From: Sphingomonadaceae bacterium
GTDB taxonomy: Bacteria > Pseudomonadota > Alphaproteobacteria > Sphingomonadales > Sphingomonadaceae
DNA length: 7,829 nt
Assembly: GCA_019245455.1 (NCBI GenBank)
Contig: JAFARM010000426.1
Span: forward strand, 1 to 7,829
Reading direction: 5' to 3'
Shown here: piece by piece, positions 1-6,305 of the stretch
Layout of the letters: every line of letters begins with the position of its first letter
Position numbering within the stretch: position 1 is the stretch's first letter
The notes under the pieces: generated by a model
What the model was told of the DNA's origin: nothing
Database searches by the model: none
Seen by the model: only the letters and a program-made list of their open reading frames with translations
Position numbers and translations under genes: made by a program

Positions 1-817
1 GCGGCCGCAGACGCTGTTCCGCGCGACGCAGTTCGGCGACGACAGCGACCGCGCGCTGAAGAAGTCCGACGGCAGCTGGACCTATTTCGCGGGCGATGTC
101 GCCTATCACTACGACAAGCTCCGCCGCGGCTTCGGTGCGCTGGTCGACCTGTTCGGGGCCGACCACGGCGGCTACGTCAAACGCATGACGGCGGCGGTCG
201 CGGCGCTGTCGGGTGGCGCGGTGCCGCTCGATATCCGGTTGGTGCAGATGGTCCGCCTGTTCCGCGCCGGCGAGCCGGTCAAGATGTCGAAGCGGTCGGG
301 ATCGTTCGTCACCCTCGCCGATGTCGTCCGCGAGGTCGGCAAGGACGTCGTCCGCTTCATCATGCTGACCAAGAAGTCCGACAGCCAGCTCGACTTCGAC
401 TTCGCCAAAGTCGTCGAGGCGTCGCGCGACAATCCGGTGTTCTACGTCCAGTACGCCCACGCCCGTATCGCCTCGCTCGGCCGGCGGGCGGCGGCGTTGG
501 GGCTGCCGGATCCCGACCTGACGCGCCTCGACGCCGAGGAACTGGCGCTGGTCAAGCTCGCCGCGCAGTGGCCAAAGACCGTCGAGGCCGCCGCCGCCGC
601 GCGCGAGCCGCACCGCGTCGCCTTCTATCTGAACGACCTCGCCGCCGCCTTCCATTCGCTGTGGAACCGGGGCAACGACGATCCCGACCGGCGCGTCCTG
701 ATCGAGGCCGACCCTGGTCTCAGCGCAGCGCGGCTGGCGCTGGCGCGGGGGGTCGGCCAGGTCATCGCCAACGGGCTCGGCGTCATGGGCGTGACGCCCG
801 CCGAGGAGATGCACTGA
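1..817 (+). CDS. argS: Arginyl-tRNA synthetase, C-terminal part (5' end outside window)
   Basis: This is the 3' part of a class I arginyl-tRNA synthetase, the cytosolic enzyme that charges tRNA-Arg. The frame opens at base 2, leaving 271 residues, roughly half of the family's usual 550-590. Conserved ArgS blocks are visible: a [11 protein letters not shown] stretch at the start, then [15 protein letters not shown], then [12 protein letters not shown]. The class I signature KMSKRSG is encoded at 281-301, with KMSK at 281-292. The DALR-type anticodon-binding domain follows, with [12 protein letters not shown] near 432-467 and a typical [13 protein letters not shown] end. The HIGH-containing N-terminal half lies upstream of the window. 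The TGA stop at 815-817 shares its A with the ATG of the next gene, which indicates coupled translation. The family assignment is secure. No frameshift or missing motif is seen in the visible part. Confidence 0.97.
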   Translation, partial: RPQTLFRATQFGDDSDRALKKSDGSWTYFAGDVAYHYDKLRRGFGALVDLFGADHGGYVKRMTAAVAALSGGAVPLDIRLVQMVRLFRAGEPVKMSKRSGSFVTLADVVREVGKDVVRFIMLTKKSDSQLDFDFAKVVEASRDNPVFYVQYAHARIASLGRRAAALGLPDPDLTRLDAEELALVKLAAQWPKTVEAAAAAREPHRVAFYLNDLAAAFHSLWNRGNDDPDRRVLIEADPGLSAARLALARGVGQVIANGLGVMGVTPAEEMH

Positions 818-1725
818 TGGTGCGCGGCCCCCACGACGATGACGCGCCCTGGCTGGCCGAGGGCGTGCGCGAGGAACGGGCGACCCTGGTCCCGCGCGCG
901 CGGCTGATCGGCGGCGGACTGATCGCGGTGCTGCTGGCGGTGCTCGTCGCGCTCGGCGTCTTCCTCGCCGTGGGCCATAAGAGCGACGGCTCGGCCGGCT
1001 ATGCCCGACCCGAGGACGCGCCGCTGATCGCCGCCGATCCGGGCGCGTACAAGGTCGCCCCCGAGAACCCCGGCGGCGCGCAGATCACGGGCATCGACGA
1101 CAGCGTCGCCGCGGTCGCCAGCGGCAGCGAGCAGGCCGGCGCGATCGCCGCCGACACGCCGGAGGAGCCGATCGCACGGCCAACCGGCGCGCCGCCGCCG
1201 ACCGACCTGCTGCCGCCGCGCAGCGATGCCCCGCCGCGCGAGACTGCCCATCCCCCTGTTCCCGCGCCGACCAAATCAATCGAACCCGCGCCGGTCACAC
1301 CGCCGGTGACCAAGCCGGCCAAGACGGATGCGCCAAAGCCGATCGCGGCGCCGAAGCCGGAGTCGTCTGCACCCCGCACGGAGCCGGCAGCAGCCAAATC
1401 AGCCAAGGCAACGAAGACGCCTGACCCCCTTGCGGAAGCAGCGAGCGATGAGGGTGCGGCGACAAAGCCGGCGAAGCCGGCGGCGAAGGGCAACGTCACC
1501 CTTCAGCTCGGTGCCTTTTCATCCCGCGACAAGGCCGACGCCGCTTGGGCCAAGGCCGCGGGCGACGGCGCGCTGACGGGGCTGGCCAAGCGCATCGAGC
1601 CGGTCGATCGCGACGGTACGACGCTATACCGCCTGCGCGCCGGCGGCGTCGCCTCGGCGGACGCGGCCAAGGCGTTGTGCGCGCGCATCCGCAGCGCCGG
1701 CAATGCCTGCATCGTCGCGGAGTAG
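817..1725 (+). CDS. SPOR-domain inner-membrane protein
   Basis: This 302-residue protein has the architecture of a bitopic cell-envelope SPOR protein. A charged cytoplasmic N-terminus (residues 1-29) leads into one hydrophobic segment at about 30-53. A long low-complexity Pro/Ala/Lys/Glu linker follows (about 60-224). The C-terminal SPOR domain (about 225-302) starts VTLQLGAFSSRDKADAAW and ends with YRLRAGGVASADAAKALCARI. SPOR domains bind glycan strands stripped of stem peptides, usually at the division septum; a role there is inferred from the family. The start at ATG 817 is chosen because it overlaps the argS stop by one base (TGATG) and has GAGGAG at 803-808, eight bases upstream. The open frame reaches further back, but only as a shadow of argS. 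nagZ, another peptidoglycan gene, begins three bases after the stop. SPOR proteins are poorly conserved outside the domain, so I give no gene name. Confidence 0.9.
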   Translation: MVRGPHDDDAPWLAEGVREERATLVPRARLIGGGLIAVLLAVLVALGVFLAVGHKSDGSAGYARPEDAPLIAADPGAYKVAPENPGGAQITGIDDSVAAVASGSEQAGAIAADTPEEPIARPTGAPPPTDLLPPRSDAPPRETAHPPVPAPTKSIEPAPVTPPVTKPAKTDAPKPIAAPKPESSAPRTEPAAAKSAKATKTPDPLAEAASDEGAATKPAKPAAKGNVTLQLGAFSSRDKADAAWAKAAGDGALTGLAKRIEPVDRDGTTLYRLRAGGVASADAAKALCARIRSAGNACIVAE

Positions 1726-1728
1726 AGT

Positions 1729-2760
1729 GTGATCCCCGCCTTCCTTGGGCTCGCCGGCCCGACAATCAGCCGCGACGAGCACGCCCTGTTCCGCGCCGCC
1801 GACCCGGCCGGCTATATCCTGTTCCAGCGCAACTGCGTCGATCCCGACCAGCTGCTGGCGCTGACCGACGCGCTGCGCTCGCTCGCCGGGCGCGACCTGC
1901 CGATCCTGATCGACCAGGAGGGCGGCCGCGTCGCCCGGCTGCGGCCGCCGCACTGGCCCGAGTTCCCGGCCGCCGCCCGCTTCGGCGCGCTGTACGACGT
2001 CGCACCGCTGTCGGCGATCGAGGCGGCGCGGCTGAACGGGCAGCTGACCGGCCTGATGCTCCACGACGCCGGCATCACGGTCGATTGCCTGCCGCTGCTC
2101 GACGTCCGCGACGCGGGCGGGCACGACATCATCGGCGATCGCAGCTTCGGGGCGGATCCGATGCGCGTCGCGGCACTCGGGCGCGCGACGCTCGATGGGC
2201 TGCGCGAGGGTGGCGTGATCGGCGTCGTCAAGCACATTCCTGGCCACGGCCGCGCCCGCGTCGACAGCCACCTCGAGCTGCCGGTCGTCGATGCTACACT
2301 TTCCGACCTCGCGCGTGACTTCGAACCGTTCCGCACCCTGAACGACGCGCCGATGGCGATGACCGCGCACATTGTCTATACCGCGCTCGATCCCGACCGC
2401 TGCGCGACCTTGTCGCCGATCGTGATCGGGGCGACGATCCGCCGTGACATCGGCTTCGACGGGCTGCTGATGAGCGACGATCTCGGCATGAAGGCGTTGG
2501 GAGTTGCGGGGCCGATGGGGAACAATGCCGTCGGCGATTTCGGTGCCCGTGCGCTGACCTGCCTTGACGCCGGCTGCGACATCGCCCTGCACTGCTCGGG
2601 CGACTTCGCCGAGATGATGGCGATCGTCGATGCAGTGCCGGCGATCACGGCCGACGCGACGGCGCGTCTCAACGCCGCCATGCTGTGGGCAACGACACCG
2701 CGCGAGGCCGATATCGCGGCGCTGGCGGCGCAGCGCGACCAGCTGCTGGCGCATGGCTGA
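1729..2760 (+). CDS. nagZ: Beta-N-acetylhexosaminidase NagZ (glycoside hydrolase family 3)
   Basis: This is a cytoplasmic peptidoglycan-recycling enzyme. By family it removes the terminal N-acetylglucosamine from GlcNAc-anhydroMurNAc-peptides taken up from the wall. The protein has 343 residues, the normal one-domain NagZ length. GH3 landmarks are clear: ILIDQEGGRVARLRPP (about 59-74), DRSFGADP (137-144), the KHIPGHG loop (168-174) followed by DSH (179-181), which carries the His/Asp general acid-base dyad, and GLLMSDDLGM (245-254), whose SDD holds the catalytic nucleophile aspartate. The start is GTG at 1729, with GGAG at 1719-1722 six bases upstream. The reading MIPAFLGLAG fits the family start (preceding a typical Gly/Ala 'G..L' strand). 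The gene follows the SPOR gene by three bases, and its 3' end overlaps scpA by eight bases. NagZ products can control AmpC-type beta-lactamases in some bacteria, but nothing in the window shows that. Confidence 0.96.
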   Translation: MIPAFLGLAGPTISRDEHALFRAADPAGYILFQRNCVDPDQLLALTDALRSLAGRDLPILIDQEGGRVARLRPPHWPEFPAAARFGALYDVAPLSAIEAARLNGQLTGLMLHDAGITVDCLPLLDVRDAGGHDIIGDRSFGADPMRVAALGRATLDGLREGGVIGVVKHIPGHGRARVDSHLELPVVDATLSDLARDFEPFRTLNDAPMAMTAHIVYTALDPDRCATLSPIVIGATIRRDIGFDGLLMSDDLGMKALGVAGPMGNNAVGDFGARALTCLDAGCDIALHCSGDFAEMMAIVDAVPAITADATARLNAAMLWATTPREADIAALAAQRDQLLAHG

Positions 2761-3463
2761 GGGCGAGACGCTGACCCTTGCGCTCGGCGCGTGGGAGGGG
2801 CCGCTCGATCTGCTGCTCAGTCTCGCGCGGGCGCAGAAGGTCGACCTCGCCCAGATCTCGATTTTGGCGCTGGTCGATCAGTACCTTGCCTTCATCGCCC
2901 GCGCGCGCGCCGTGCGGCTGGAGGTCGCCGCCGACTACCTCGTCATGGCCGCCTGGCTTGCCTATCTGAAGTCGTGCCTGCTGCTGCCGCCCGACCCCGA
3001 AGCCGACCCCGACCCGCACGAGCTCGCCGCGCGGCTGCAGCGGCAGCTCGAGCGGCTGGAGGCGATGCGCGACGCTGCGGCGCGGCTGATGGCGCGGGAT
3101 CGAATGGGGGTCGACACCTTTCGGCGCGCTCGGCCCGAGGGCCTTAAGGCGATGCCGCGACCGGTGTTCGCGGCGGATTACCTTGCGCTGGTAAGCGCGT
3201 ACGGCGGCGTTCAGGCCCGGCGGCAGCGCGCGACGTATACGCTTGCGCGGCGCGACGTGTTCGCGCTGGATGCCGCGCTCGAGCGGCTGGGCCGGCTGGT
3301 AGGGCCGCGGTGGACGACGCTTGCGGCCTATCTGCCGGCGGGCGAGGGGCGGTTCCGGCGCTCGGCGCTGGCGAGCACCTTTGTCGCCGCGCTCGAGCTG
3401 ACGCGGCAGGGACGGACCGAGCTGGCGCAGGACGGCGCGGCGCTCATGGTCCGGTCGCGGTAG
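2753..3463 (+). CDS. scpA: Segregation and condensation protein A (kleisin of the Smc complex)
   Basis: ScpA is the kleisin subunit that bridges Smc ATPase heads and, with ScpB, forms the bacterial condensin that organises and segregates the chromosome. The protein has 236 residues, within the family range. The N-terminal Smc-binding region shows the hallmark WEGPLDLLLSLARAQKVDLAQI (about 14-35), then LVDQYLAFI (40-48) and the helix YLVMAAWLAYLKS (62-74). An acidic, helical middle (80-115) contacts ScpB in characterised homologues. The C-terminal third is consistent with the winged helix that touches the Smc head. The chosen start is ATG 2753, inside the last codons of nagZ (8-base overlap), because the family begins only a few residues before the EGPLDLLL block. 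Longer upstream extension would be shadow coding. scpB starts six bases after the stop. No clear Shine-Dalgarno sequence is visible, so translation probably depends on coupling to nagZ. Confidence 0.95.
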   Translation: MAEGETLTLALGAWEGPLDLLLSLARAQKVDLAQISILALVDQYLAFIARARAVRLEVAADYLVMAAWLAYLKSCLLLPPDPEADPDPHELAARLQRQLERLEAMRDAAARLMARDRMGVDTFRRARPEGLKAMPRPVFAADYLALVSAYGGVQARRQRATYTLARRDVFALDAALERLGRLVGPRWTTLAAYLPAGEGRFRRSALASTFVAALELTRQGRTELAQDGAALMVRSR

Positions 3464-3469
3464 AGCGCC

Positions 3470-4042
3470 GTGACTTCCCCTTTGACCCGGGTGGTCGAGG
3501 CGGTGGTTTTCGCCGCCGAGGAGCCGGTGTCGCCCAGTGACATCGCCCGCCATGTCGCCGCCCCGGTGGCCGACGTCCGTGACGCGCTCCGTGACCTTTC
3601 CGCGGACTGGGGTGGTCACGGGATCGAGCTCGTCGAGCGCGGCGGCCGCTGGCTGTTCCAGACCGCGCCCGACCTCGGCTACCTCCTCCAGCCGACGCGC
3701 GCGGTGCCGCGGAAGCTCAGCCGCGCGGCAGTCGAGACGCTCGCCATCGTCGCCTACCACGAGCCGGTCACCCGCGCCGAGATCGAGGACATCCGCGGCG
3801 TCCAGGTCTCGCCGGGCACGCTCGACGTCCTTCTCGCCACCGGCTGGATCAAGGCCGCGGGCCGCCGCGAGTCCCCCGGTCGGCCGCTGCAGTTCGCGAC
3901 GACACCGGCGTTCCTCGTCGATTTCGGCCTGTCCGACCGCCGCGACCTGCCCGGCATCGCCGAGCTGCGCGCCACCGGCCTGCTCGATCCGGCCCCGCCC
4001 ACTGGCGAAACGCCGGCCCAGCGCGTACATAGCGAGGGTTAG
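3470..4042 (+). CDS. scpB: Segregation and condensation protein B
   Basis: ScpB is the dimeric winged-helix (kite-type) partner of ScpA in the Smc condensin complex. The 190-residue protein contains two winged-helix domains. The first (about 1-75) starts [21 protein letters not shown]. The second carries the most conserved block, [30 protein letters not shown] (about 82-111), followed by [10 protein letters not shown], a [15 protein letters not shown] segment and DLPGI. The start is a GTG at 3470, six bases after the scpA stop; it places the first conserved helix only a few residues in, as expected. Adjacent scpA and scpB are the usual bacterial arrangement. The following tatA begins 25 bases downstream with its own GGAG, so the tat genes may be partly independently translated. 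I see nothing abnormal. Confidence 0.95.
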   Translation: MTSPLTRVVEAVVFAAEEPVSPSDIARHVAAPVADVRDALRDLSADWGGHGIELVERGGRWLFQTAPDLGYLLQPTRAVPRKLSRAAVETLAIVAYHEPVTRAEIEDIRGVQVSPGTLDVLLATGWIKAAGRRESPGRPLQFATTPAFLVDFGLSDRRDLPGIAELRATGLLDPAPPTGETPAQRVHSEG

Positions 4043-4067
4043 GCGCCGCCGCCGGAGTATTCAGATC

Positions 4068-4454
4068 ATGGGTTCGTTCAGCCTCGTCCACTGGCTCATC
4101 GTCATCCTCGTCATCATGCTGCTGTTCGGCCGCGGCAAGATCAGCGATCTGATGGGCGACATGGCCAAGGGCATCAACAGCTTCAAGAAGGGGCTGGCCG
4201 ACGGCGAGACGCCGCCGCAGCACGGCTATATCCGGCCGCCCGAGCCCGGCTATCCGACGCAGCCCTACGCGCCGCCGCACCTGGCCCCGCCCGCCGGCCC
4301 GCAGGCCCCGTACGCGCCGCCGGCGCAGTCCCCGTACGCGCCGCCGGCGCAGGCCCCGTATGCGCCGCAGGCCCCCTACGCGCCGCAGGCGCATCCCGCG
4401 TATGCGCCGCCGGCGCAGCCCGTTCCGGGGCGCGACGACACCCCCCGGAGCTGA
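4068..4454 (+). CDS. tatA: Twin-arginine translocase subunit TatA with extended Pro/Tyr repeat tail
   Basis: TatA is the small membrane protein that multimerises to form the passage for folded twin-arginine substrates. Residues 1-45 are canonical: a short periplasmic start, one hydrophobic helix (about 5-20), the [17 protein letters not shown] hinge plus amphipathic helix (20-36), and FKKGL (39-43). Absence of the TatB-type GPKDLP turn and presence of FGRGKI separate it from TatB. At 128 residues it is longer than typical TatA (about 70-90). The excess is a Pro/Ala/Tyr/Gln-rich cytoplasmic tail with repeated PYAPPAQ-like units at about 79-118. The start ATG 4068 is supported by GGAG at 4053-4056. 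tatB follows after 15 bases. The tail is not needed for core Tat function in known systems, and its role here is unknown. Confidence 0.95.
   Translation: MGSFSLVHWLIVILVIMLLFGRGKISDLMGDMAKGINSFKKGLADGETPPQHGYIRPPEPGYPTQPYAPPHLAPPAGPQAPYAPPAQSPYAPPAQAPYAPQAPYAPQAHPAYAPPAQPVPGRDDTPRS
4311..4418 (+). repeat. Tandem repeat in the tatA tail (24/18-base units)
   Basis: Near-identical units beginning TACGCGCCGC start at 4311, 4335, 4359, 4377 and 4401, giving spacings of 24, 24, 18 and 24 bases. All are multiples of three, so unit gain or loss keeps the tatA frame. The units at 4311 and 4335 share an identical 18-base core. The encoded unit is YAPPAQ or YAPQ, with tyrosines at residues 82, 90, 98, 104 and 112. 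The pattern suggests expansion and contraction by slippage. Confidence 0.9.
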
Positions 4455-4469
4455 CGCGGAACCGCGCCG

Positions 4470-5078
4470 GTGTTCGGCATCGATTCAAGCGAGTTCCTGC
4501 TGATCGGCATCGTCGCGCTGATCGTCATCGGGCCGAAGGACCTGCCGCGCGTCATGCGGCTGGTCGGCGGCTGGGTCGGGCGCGGGCGGGCGATGACGCG
4601 CCACCTTCGCGCCGGCTTCGACACGATGATGCGCGAGGCCGAGCTCGAGGAGATGCAGAAGCAGTGGGCGAGGCAGAACGCCGAGATCATGGCCGCGACC
4701 GCTCCCGCAGCGGTCGCGCCGCACAGCTATGACGCGGCGGTCGACCCGCACGCCGGCGACGCGGTCATCGGCCCGCACCGCTACGATCATCCCGGCGCCC
4801 TGCCCCCCGACCGTCATCCCCGCGAAAGCGGGGACCCATCTCCCACGGTTCGGGAGGAGACGGCTGCCCTGGGATCAGAGCGGCCACCCGGCGTTCAGGA
4901 GATGGGTCCCCGCGTTCGCGGGGATGACAGGGGTCGAGGAGATGACGCGGCTGGCAAAACGATGATCGGACCGTCGCCGGCACCGCACGCGCTGGCCGCG
5001 GCACCGCCCGCGCTCGCGGCCACCCCGCCGGCGCGCGTTGCCGGCGATACCGGCGAGCCGCACGACCGGTCGCAATGA
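4470..5078 (+). CDS. tatB: Twin-arginine translocase subunit TatB with a repeat element in its tail
   Basis: TatB works with TatC as the receptor for twin-arginine signal peptides. The N-terminal 70 residues are typical: MFGIDSSEFLLIGIVALIVI as membrane helix, the GPKDLPRVMR hinge (21-30), then an amphipathic helix reaching EAELEEMQKQW (56-66). The start is GTG at 4470; translation from here gives exactly the MFGI/MFDI start of the family. The remainder (about 75-202) is a poorly conserved Pro/Ala/Asp-rich cytoplasmic tail. Residues 115-153 are encoded by a palindromic repeat element (4813-4928) read straight through without a stop, contributing RHPRESGDPSP and EMGPRVRGDD. The stop at 5076-5078 overlaps the tatC ATG in an ATGA junction. 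The tail is variable in the family, so the insertion probably leaves TatB functional; this is inference. Confidence 0.93.
   Translation: MFGIDSSEFLLIGIVALIVIGPKDLPRVMRLVGGWVGRGRAMTRHLRAGFDTMMREAELEEMQKQWARQNAEIMAATAPAAVAPHSYDAAVDPHAGDAVIGPHRYDHPGALPPDRHPRESGDPSPTVREETAALGSERPPGVQEMGPRVRGDDRGRGDDAAGKTMIGPSPAPHALAAAPPALAATPPARVAGDTGEPHDRSQ
4813..4928. repeat. Palindromic repeat element, copy 1, in frame inside tatB
   Basis: Two 31-base arms (4813-4843 and 4898-4928) are inverted copies of each other with a single mismatch, separated by 54 bases. Each arm contains a small hairpin of the type CCCCGC-GAAA-GCGGGG, so the element can fold as one long hairpin or as two small ones. The outer ends are GTCATC and GATGAC. 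Copies 2 and 3 in this window share the arm sequence. It resembles the short dispersed palindromes common in sphingomonad and some other proteobacterial genomes. A GATGAC word recurs 18 bases after the right end (4941-4946). Confidence 0.92.
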
Positions 5079-5887
5079 CGCTGCCTGCGGTGACCCCCGA
5101 CGACGACATCGACGCCTCGCGCGCGCCGCTGATGGAGCATCTGATCGAGCTCAGGAAGCGCCTGCTGATCTCGATCGTCGCGCTCGTCATCGCGTTTGCC
5201 ATCGCCTATACAAGGTCGAAGGCGATCTTCACCTTCCTCGTCCAGCCGCTGATCCGCGCCGAGGGCGGCCACCCGACCCAGTTGATCTTCACCCGCCTGT
5301 ACGACGGCTTCTTCGTCCAGGTGAAGGTCGCCGCCTTCGCCGCGCTGTGCCTCGCCTTTCCGGTCATCGCCAATCAGCTGTGGGCCTTTGTCGCGCCGGG
5401 GCTGTACCGGCGCGAAAAGCGCGCCTTCCTGCCGTTTCTGATCATGACGCCGGTGCTGTTCACGATGGGCGCGGCGCTTGCTTACTACGTCGTCGCGCCG
5501 ATCTCCTTCCGCTTCTTCCTCCAGTTCAGCGACAACGGGGCGACGACGGGCTTCGCCCAGACGGCGCTGCCGTCGATCGACAGCTATCTGTCGCTGATCA
5601 TGCATTTCATGGCCGGCTTCGGCATCGCCTTCCTGCTGCCGGTGCTGCTGATGCTGCTCGAACGTGCCGGGCTGGTGACGCGGGCGCAACTCAAGAGCGG
5701 GCGGCGCTATGCCATCGTCGGCGCCTTCGTCGTCGCCGCCGTCCTTGCGCCCCCCGATGTCGTGTCGCAGTGCCTGCTCGCCGTGCCGCTCGTCGCGCTG
5801 TACGAAGGGTCGATCGTCGGCATCTGGTTCAGCGAGCGCCGCCGCGCCCGCGATGACGCGGAAGGGGTTCGGGCTGCCGCGGAATAG
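5075..5887 (+). CDS. tatC: Twin-arginine translocase core subunit TatC
   Basis: TatC is the six-helix inner-membrane receptor that recognises the twin-arginine signal peptide with TatB. The protein has 270 residues, normal for the family. The N-terminal signature PLMEHLIELRKRLL (about 18-31) precedes the first membrane helix. FTRLYDGFFVQVKVAAFAAL and FPVIANQLWAFVAPGLYRREKR (about 94-115) form the conserved second/third helix region. TPVLFTMGAALAYYVVAP, the SYLSLIMHFMAGFGIAFLLPV helix, the R-x-x-Y-AIVGAFVVAAVLAPPDVVSQ block (about 210-229) and the final LYEGSIVG motif follow. The usual 'TPPD' reads APPD, a mild variant. ATG 5075 overlaps the tatB stop by four bases (ATGA). In many related genomes serS follows tatC; here the operon ends and a long non-coding gap begins. 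Confidence 0.96.
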   Translation: MTLPAVTPDDDIDASRAPLMEHLIELRKRLLISIVALVIAFAIAYTRSKAIFTFLVQPLIRAEGGHPTQLIFTRLYDGFFVQVKVAAFAALCLAFPVIANQLWAFVAPGLYRREKRAFLPFLIMTPVLFTMGAALAYYVVAPISFRFFLQFSDNGATTGFAQTALPSIDSYLSLIMHFMAGFGIAFLLPVLLMLLERAGLVTRAQLKSGRRYAIVGAFVVAAVLAPPDVVSQCLLAVPLVALYEGSIVGIWFSERRRARDDAEGVRAAAE

Positions 5888-6017
5888 CGCGGTTCCTGGC
5901 GCTCAGTCTGCTGCGCGGTCGGTCGGCAACTGGCCGTCGCCCTTGGCCACCGAACGACGCGTGAGCACGAAGGCGCATCGCGTGCGTCGGCCTAGAAACA
6001 CCCGCAACCTGGACGTG
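5888..6017. other. Non-coding stretch downstream of tatC
   Basis: No convincing gene is seen on either strand. A weak six-base stem pairs 5955-5960 with 5984-5989 over a 23-base loop, and no T run follows it, so I do not call it a terminator. The segment lies between the tatC stop and the 3' end of the proposed minus-strand small RNA. Confidence 0.5.
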
Positions 6018-6052
6018 AAAAGGCCCGCGACCGGGGGGGATGGTCGCGGGCC
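6018..6052 (-). terminator. Rho-independent terminator of the candidate small RNA
   Basis: A perfect 11-bp GC-rich stem (6022-6032 with 6042-6052) encloses a nine-base loop. Reading on the minus strand, the stem is followed directly by TTTT and then CACG. On the plus strand the stem is followed by AAATCG and only later TTT, so the minus orientation fits better. It might also slow polymerase leaving the tat operon. Confidence 0.55.
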
Positions 6053-6150
6053 AAATCGTTTGGGGTCCGATCGCATTCGGGGGGGGGATGATGCGACCGG
6101 ACCCCTTTGGGAGGACCGCGGGAGCGGGGGGGCGTGTACCGTGGTCCTGG
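6018..6150 (-). ncRNA. Candidate small RNA with three C-rich-loop hairpins
   Basis: On the minus strand this stretch would give an RNA of about 130 bases made almost wholly of three stem-loops. Stem-loop A pairs 6112-6121 with 6139-6148 (10 bp, one G-U), loop containing seven C. Stem-loop B pairs 6062-6076 with 6091-6105 (15 positions, one mismatch), loop with nine C. Stem-loop C pairs 6022-6032 with 6042-6052 (11 perfect pairs), loop with seven C, and is followed by TTTT at 6021-6018. An EcfG-type promoter lies just upstream (6157-6181) and would start transcription near 6150. C-rich loops are the usual target-binding sites of several alphaproteobacterial small RNAs, pairing with G-rich ribosome binding sites; function here is inference. 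The TCCTCCC word between A and B also resembles anti-Shine-Dalgarno sequence. No protein is encoded. Alternatives are a structured 3' untranslated region of the tat operon or a repeat with no RNA product. Confidence 0.55.
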
Positions 6151-6156
6151 CTGCTC

Positions 6157-6181
6157 AACCCGCCGCGGCGAAGCGGGTTCC
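6157..6181 (-). promoter_or_regulatory. EcfG-type (general stress sigma) promoter for the small RNA
   Basis: On the minus strand GGAAC (6181-6177) is followed after 16 bases by GGTT (6160-6157). The consensus for the alphaproteobacterial general-stress sigma factor EcfG is GGAAC, 16-17 bases, CGTT, so eight of nine positions match. The expected start, six to eight bases further on, falls at about 6149-6151, immediately before the first stem-loop at 6148. The same bases can also fold as a 7-bp hairpin (6157-6163 with 6173-6179). Confidence 0.45.
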
Positions 6182-6242
6182 ACGCGCGACGAATCTTTTT
6201 CGAAGTTTTTTTTCAAGCGCGCGATCGGCGACGATCGGCAGC
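6182..6242. other. T-rich spacer between two outward-facing promoters
   Basis: This short spacer separates the two EcfG-like promoters. It contains T5 (6196-6200) and T8 (6206-6213), striking in so GC-rich a window. A run of T here is a run of A upstream of the minus-strand -35 box and could act as an UP-like or bent element. No hairpin placed correctly for a terminator precedes the T8 run. Confidence 0.4.
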
Positions 6243-6268
6243 GGAACCGGGGTGCGACGCCGGGCGTC
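6243..6268 (+). promoter_or_regulatory. EcfG-type promoter for the general stress protein gene
   Basis: GGAAC at 6243-6247 is followed after 17 bases by CGTC at 6265-6268, an 8/9 match to GGAAC-N16/17-CGTT. Transcription would begin near 6275, giving a leader of about 30 bases before ATG 6306. The downstream protein family is a classic general-stress family, which makes this regulation plausible. Assignment is by sequence match only. Confidence 0.5.
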
Positions 6269-6305
6269 TGTCGGCCATTCTCCACCGAAACGAAGGCAGT
6301 CCGCC

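Noticed and set aside
568..816. N-terminal extension of the SPOR protein frame back to 568
   Set aside because: This is an arginine-rich shadow of argS in another frame. ATG 817 has a good ribosome binding site and a stop/start overlap, and gives the expected short cytoplasmic segment before the membrane helix.
1624..2754. Long minus-strand open frame opposite nagZ (and similar ones opposite scpA, tatB/tatC and coaBC)
   Set aside because: These are arginine/alanine-rich low-complexity shadows produced by GC-rich third positions; the plus-strand genes have full family motifs.
6022..6148. Plus-strand reading of the hairpin array as the tatC terminator
   Set aside because: On the plus strand none of the stems has a proper T run directly after it (only TTT after the second). 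The minus strand has a promoter match and TTTT. A secondary role in ending tat transcripts remains possible.
6196..6213. T5 and T8 runs as the tail of a plus-strand terminator
   Set aside because: The nearest stem (6157-6179) ends 17 bases before the T5 run and no stable GC stem abuts the T8 run.
5709..6305. Upstream extension of the general stress protein frame into tatC
   Set aside because: The extension is Arg/Ser/Pro-rich, overlaps tatC and the hairpin array, and lacks family similarity. ATG 6306 fits the family start.
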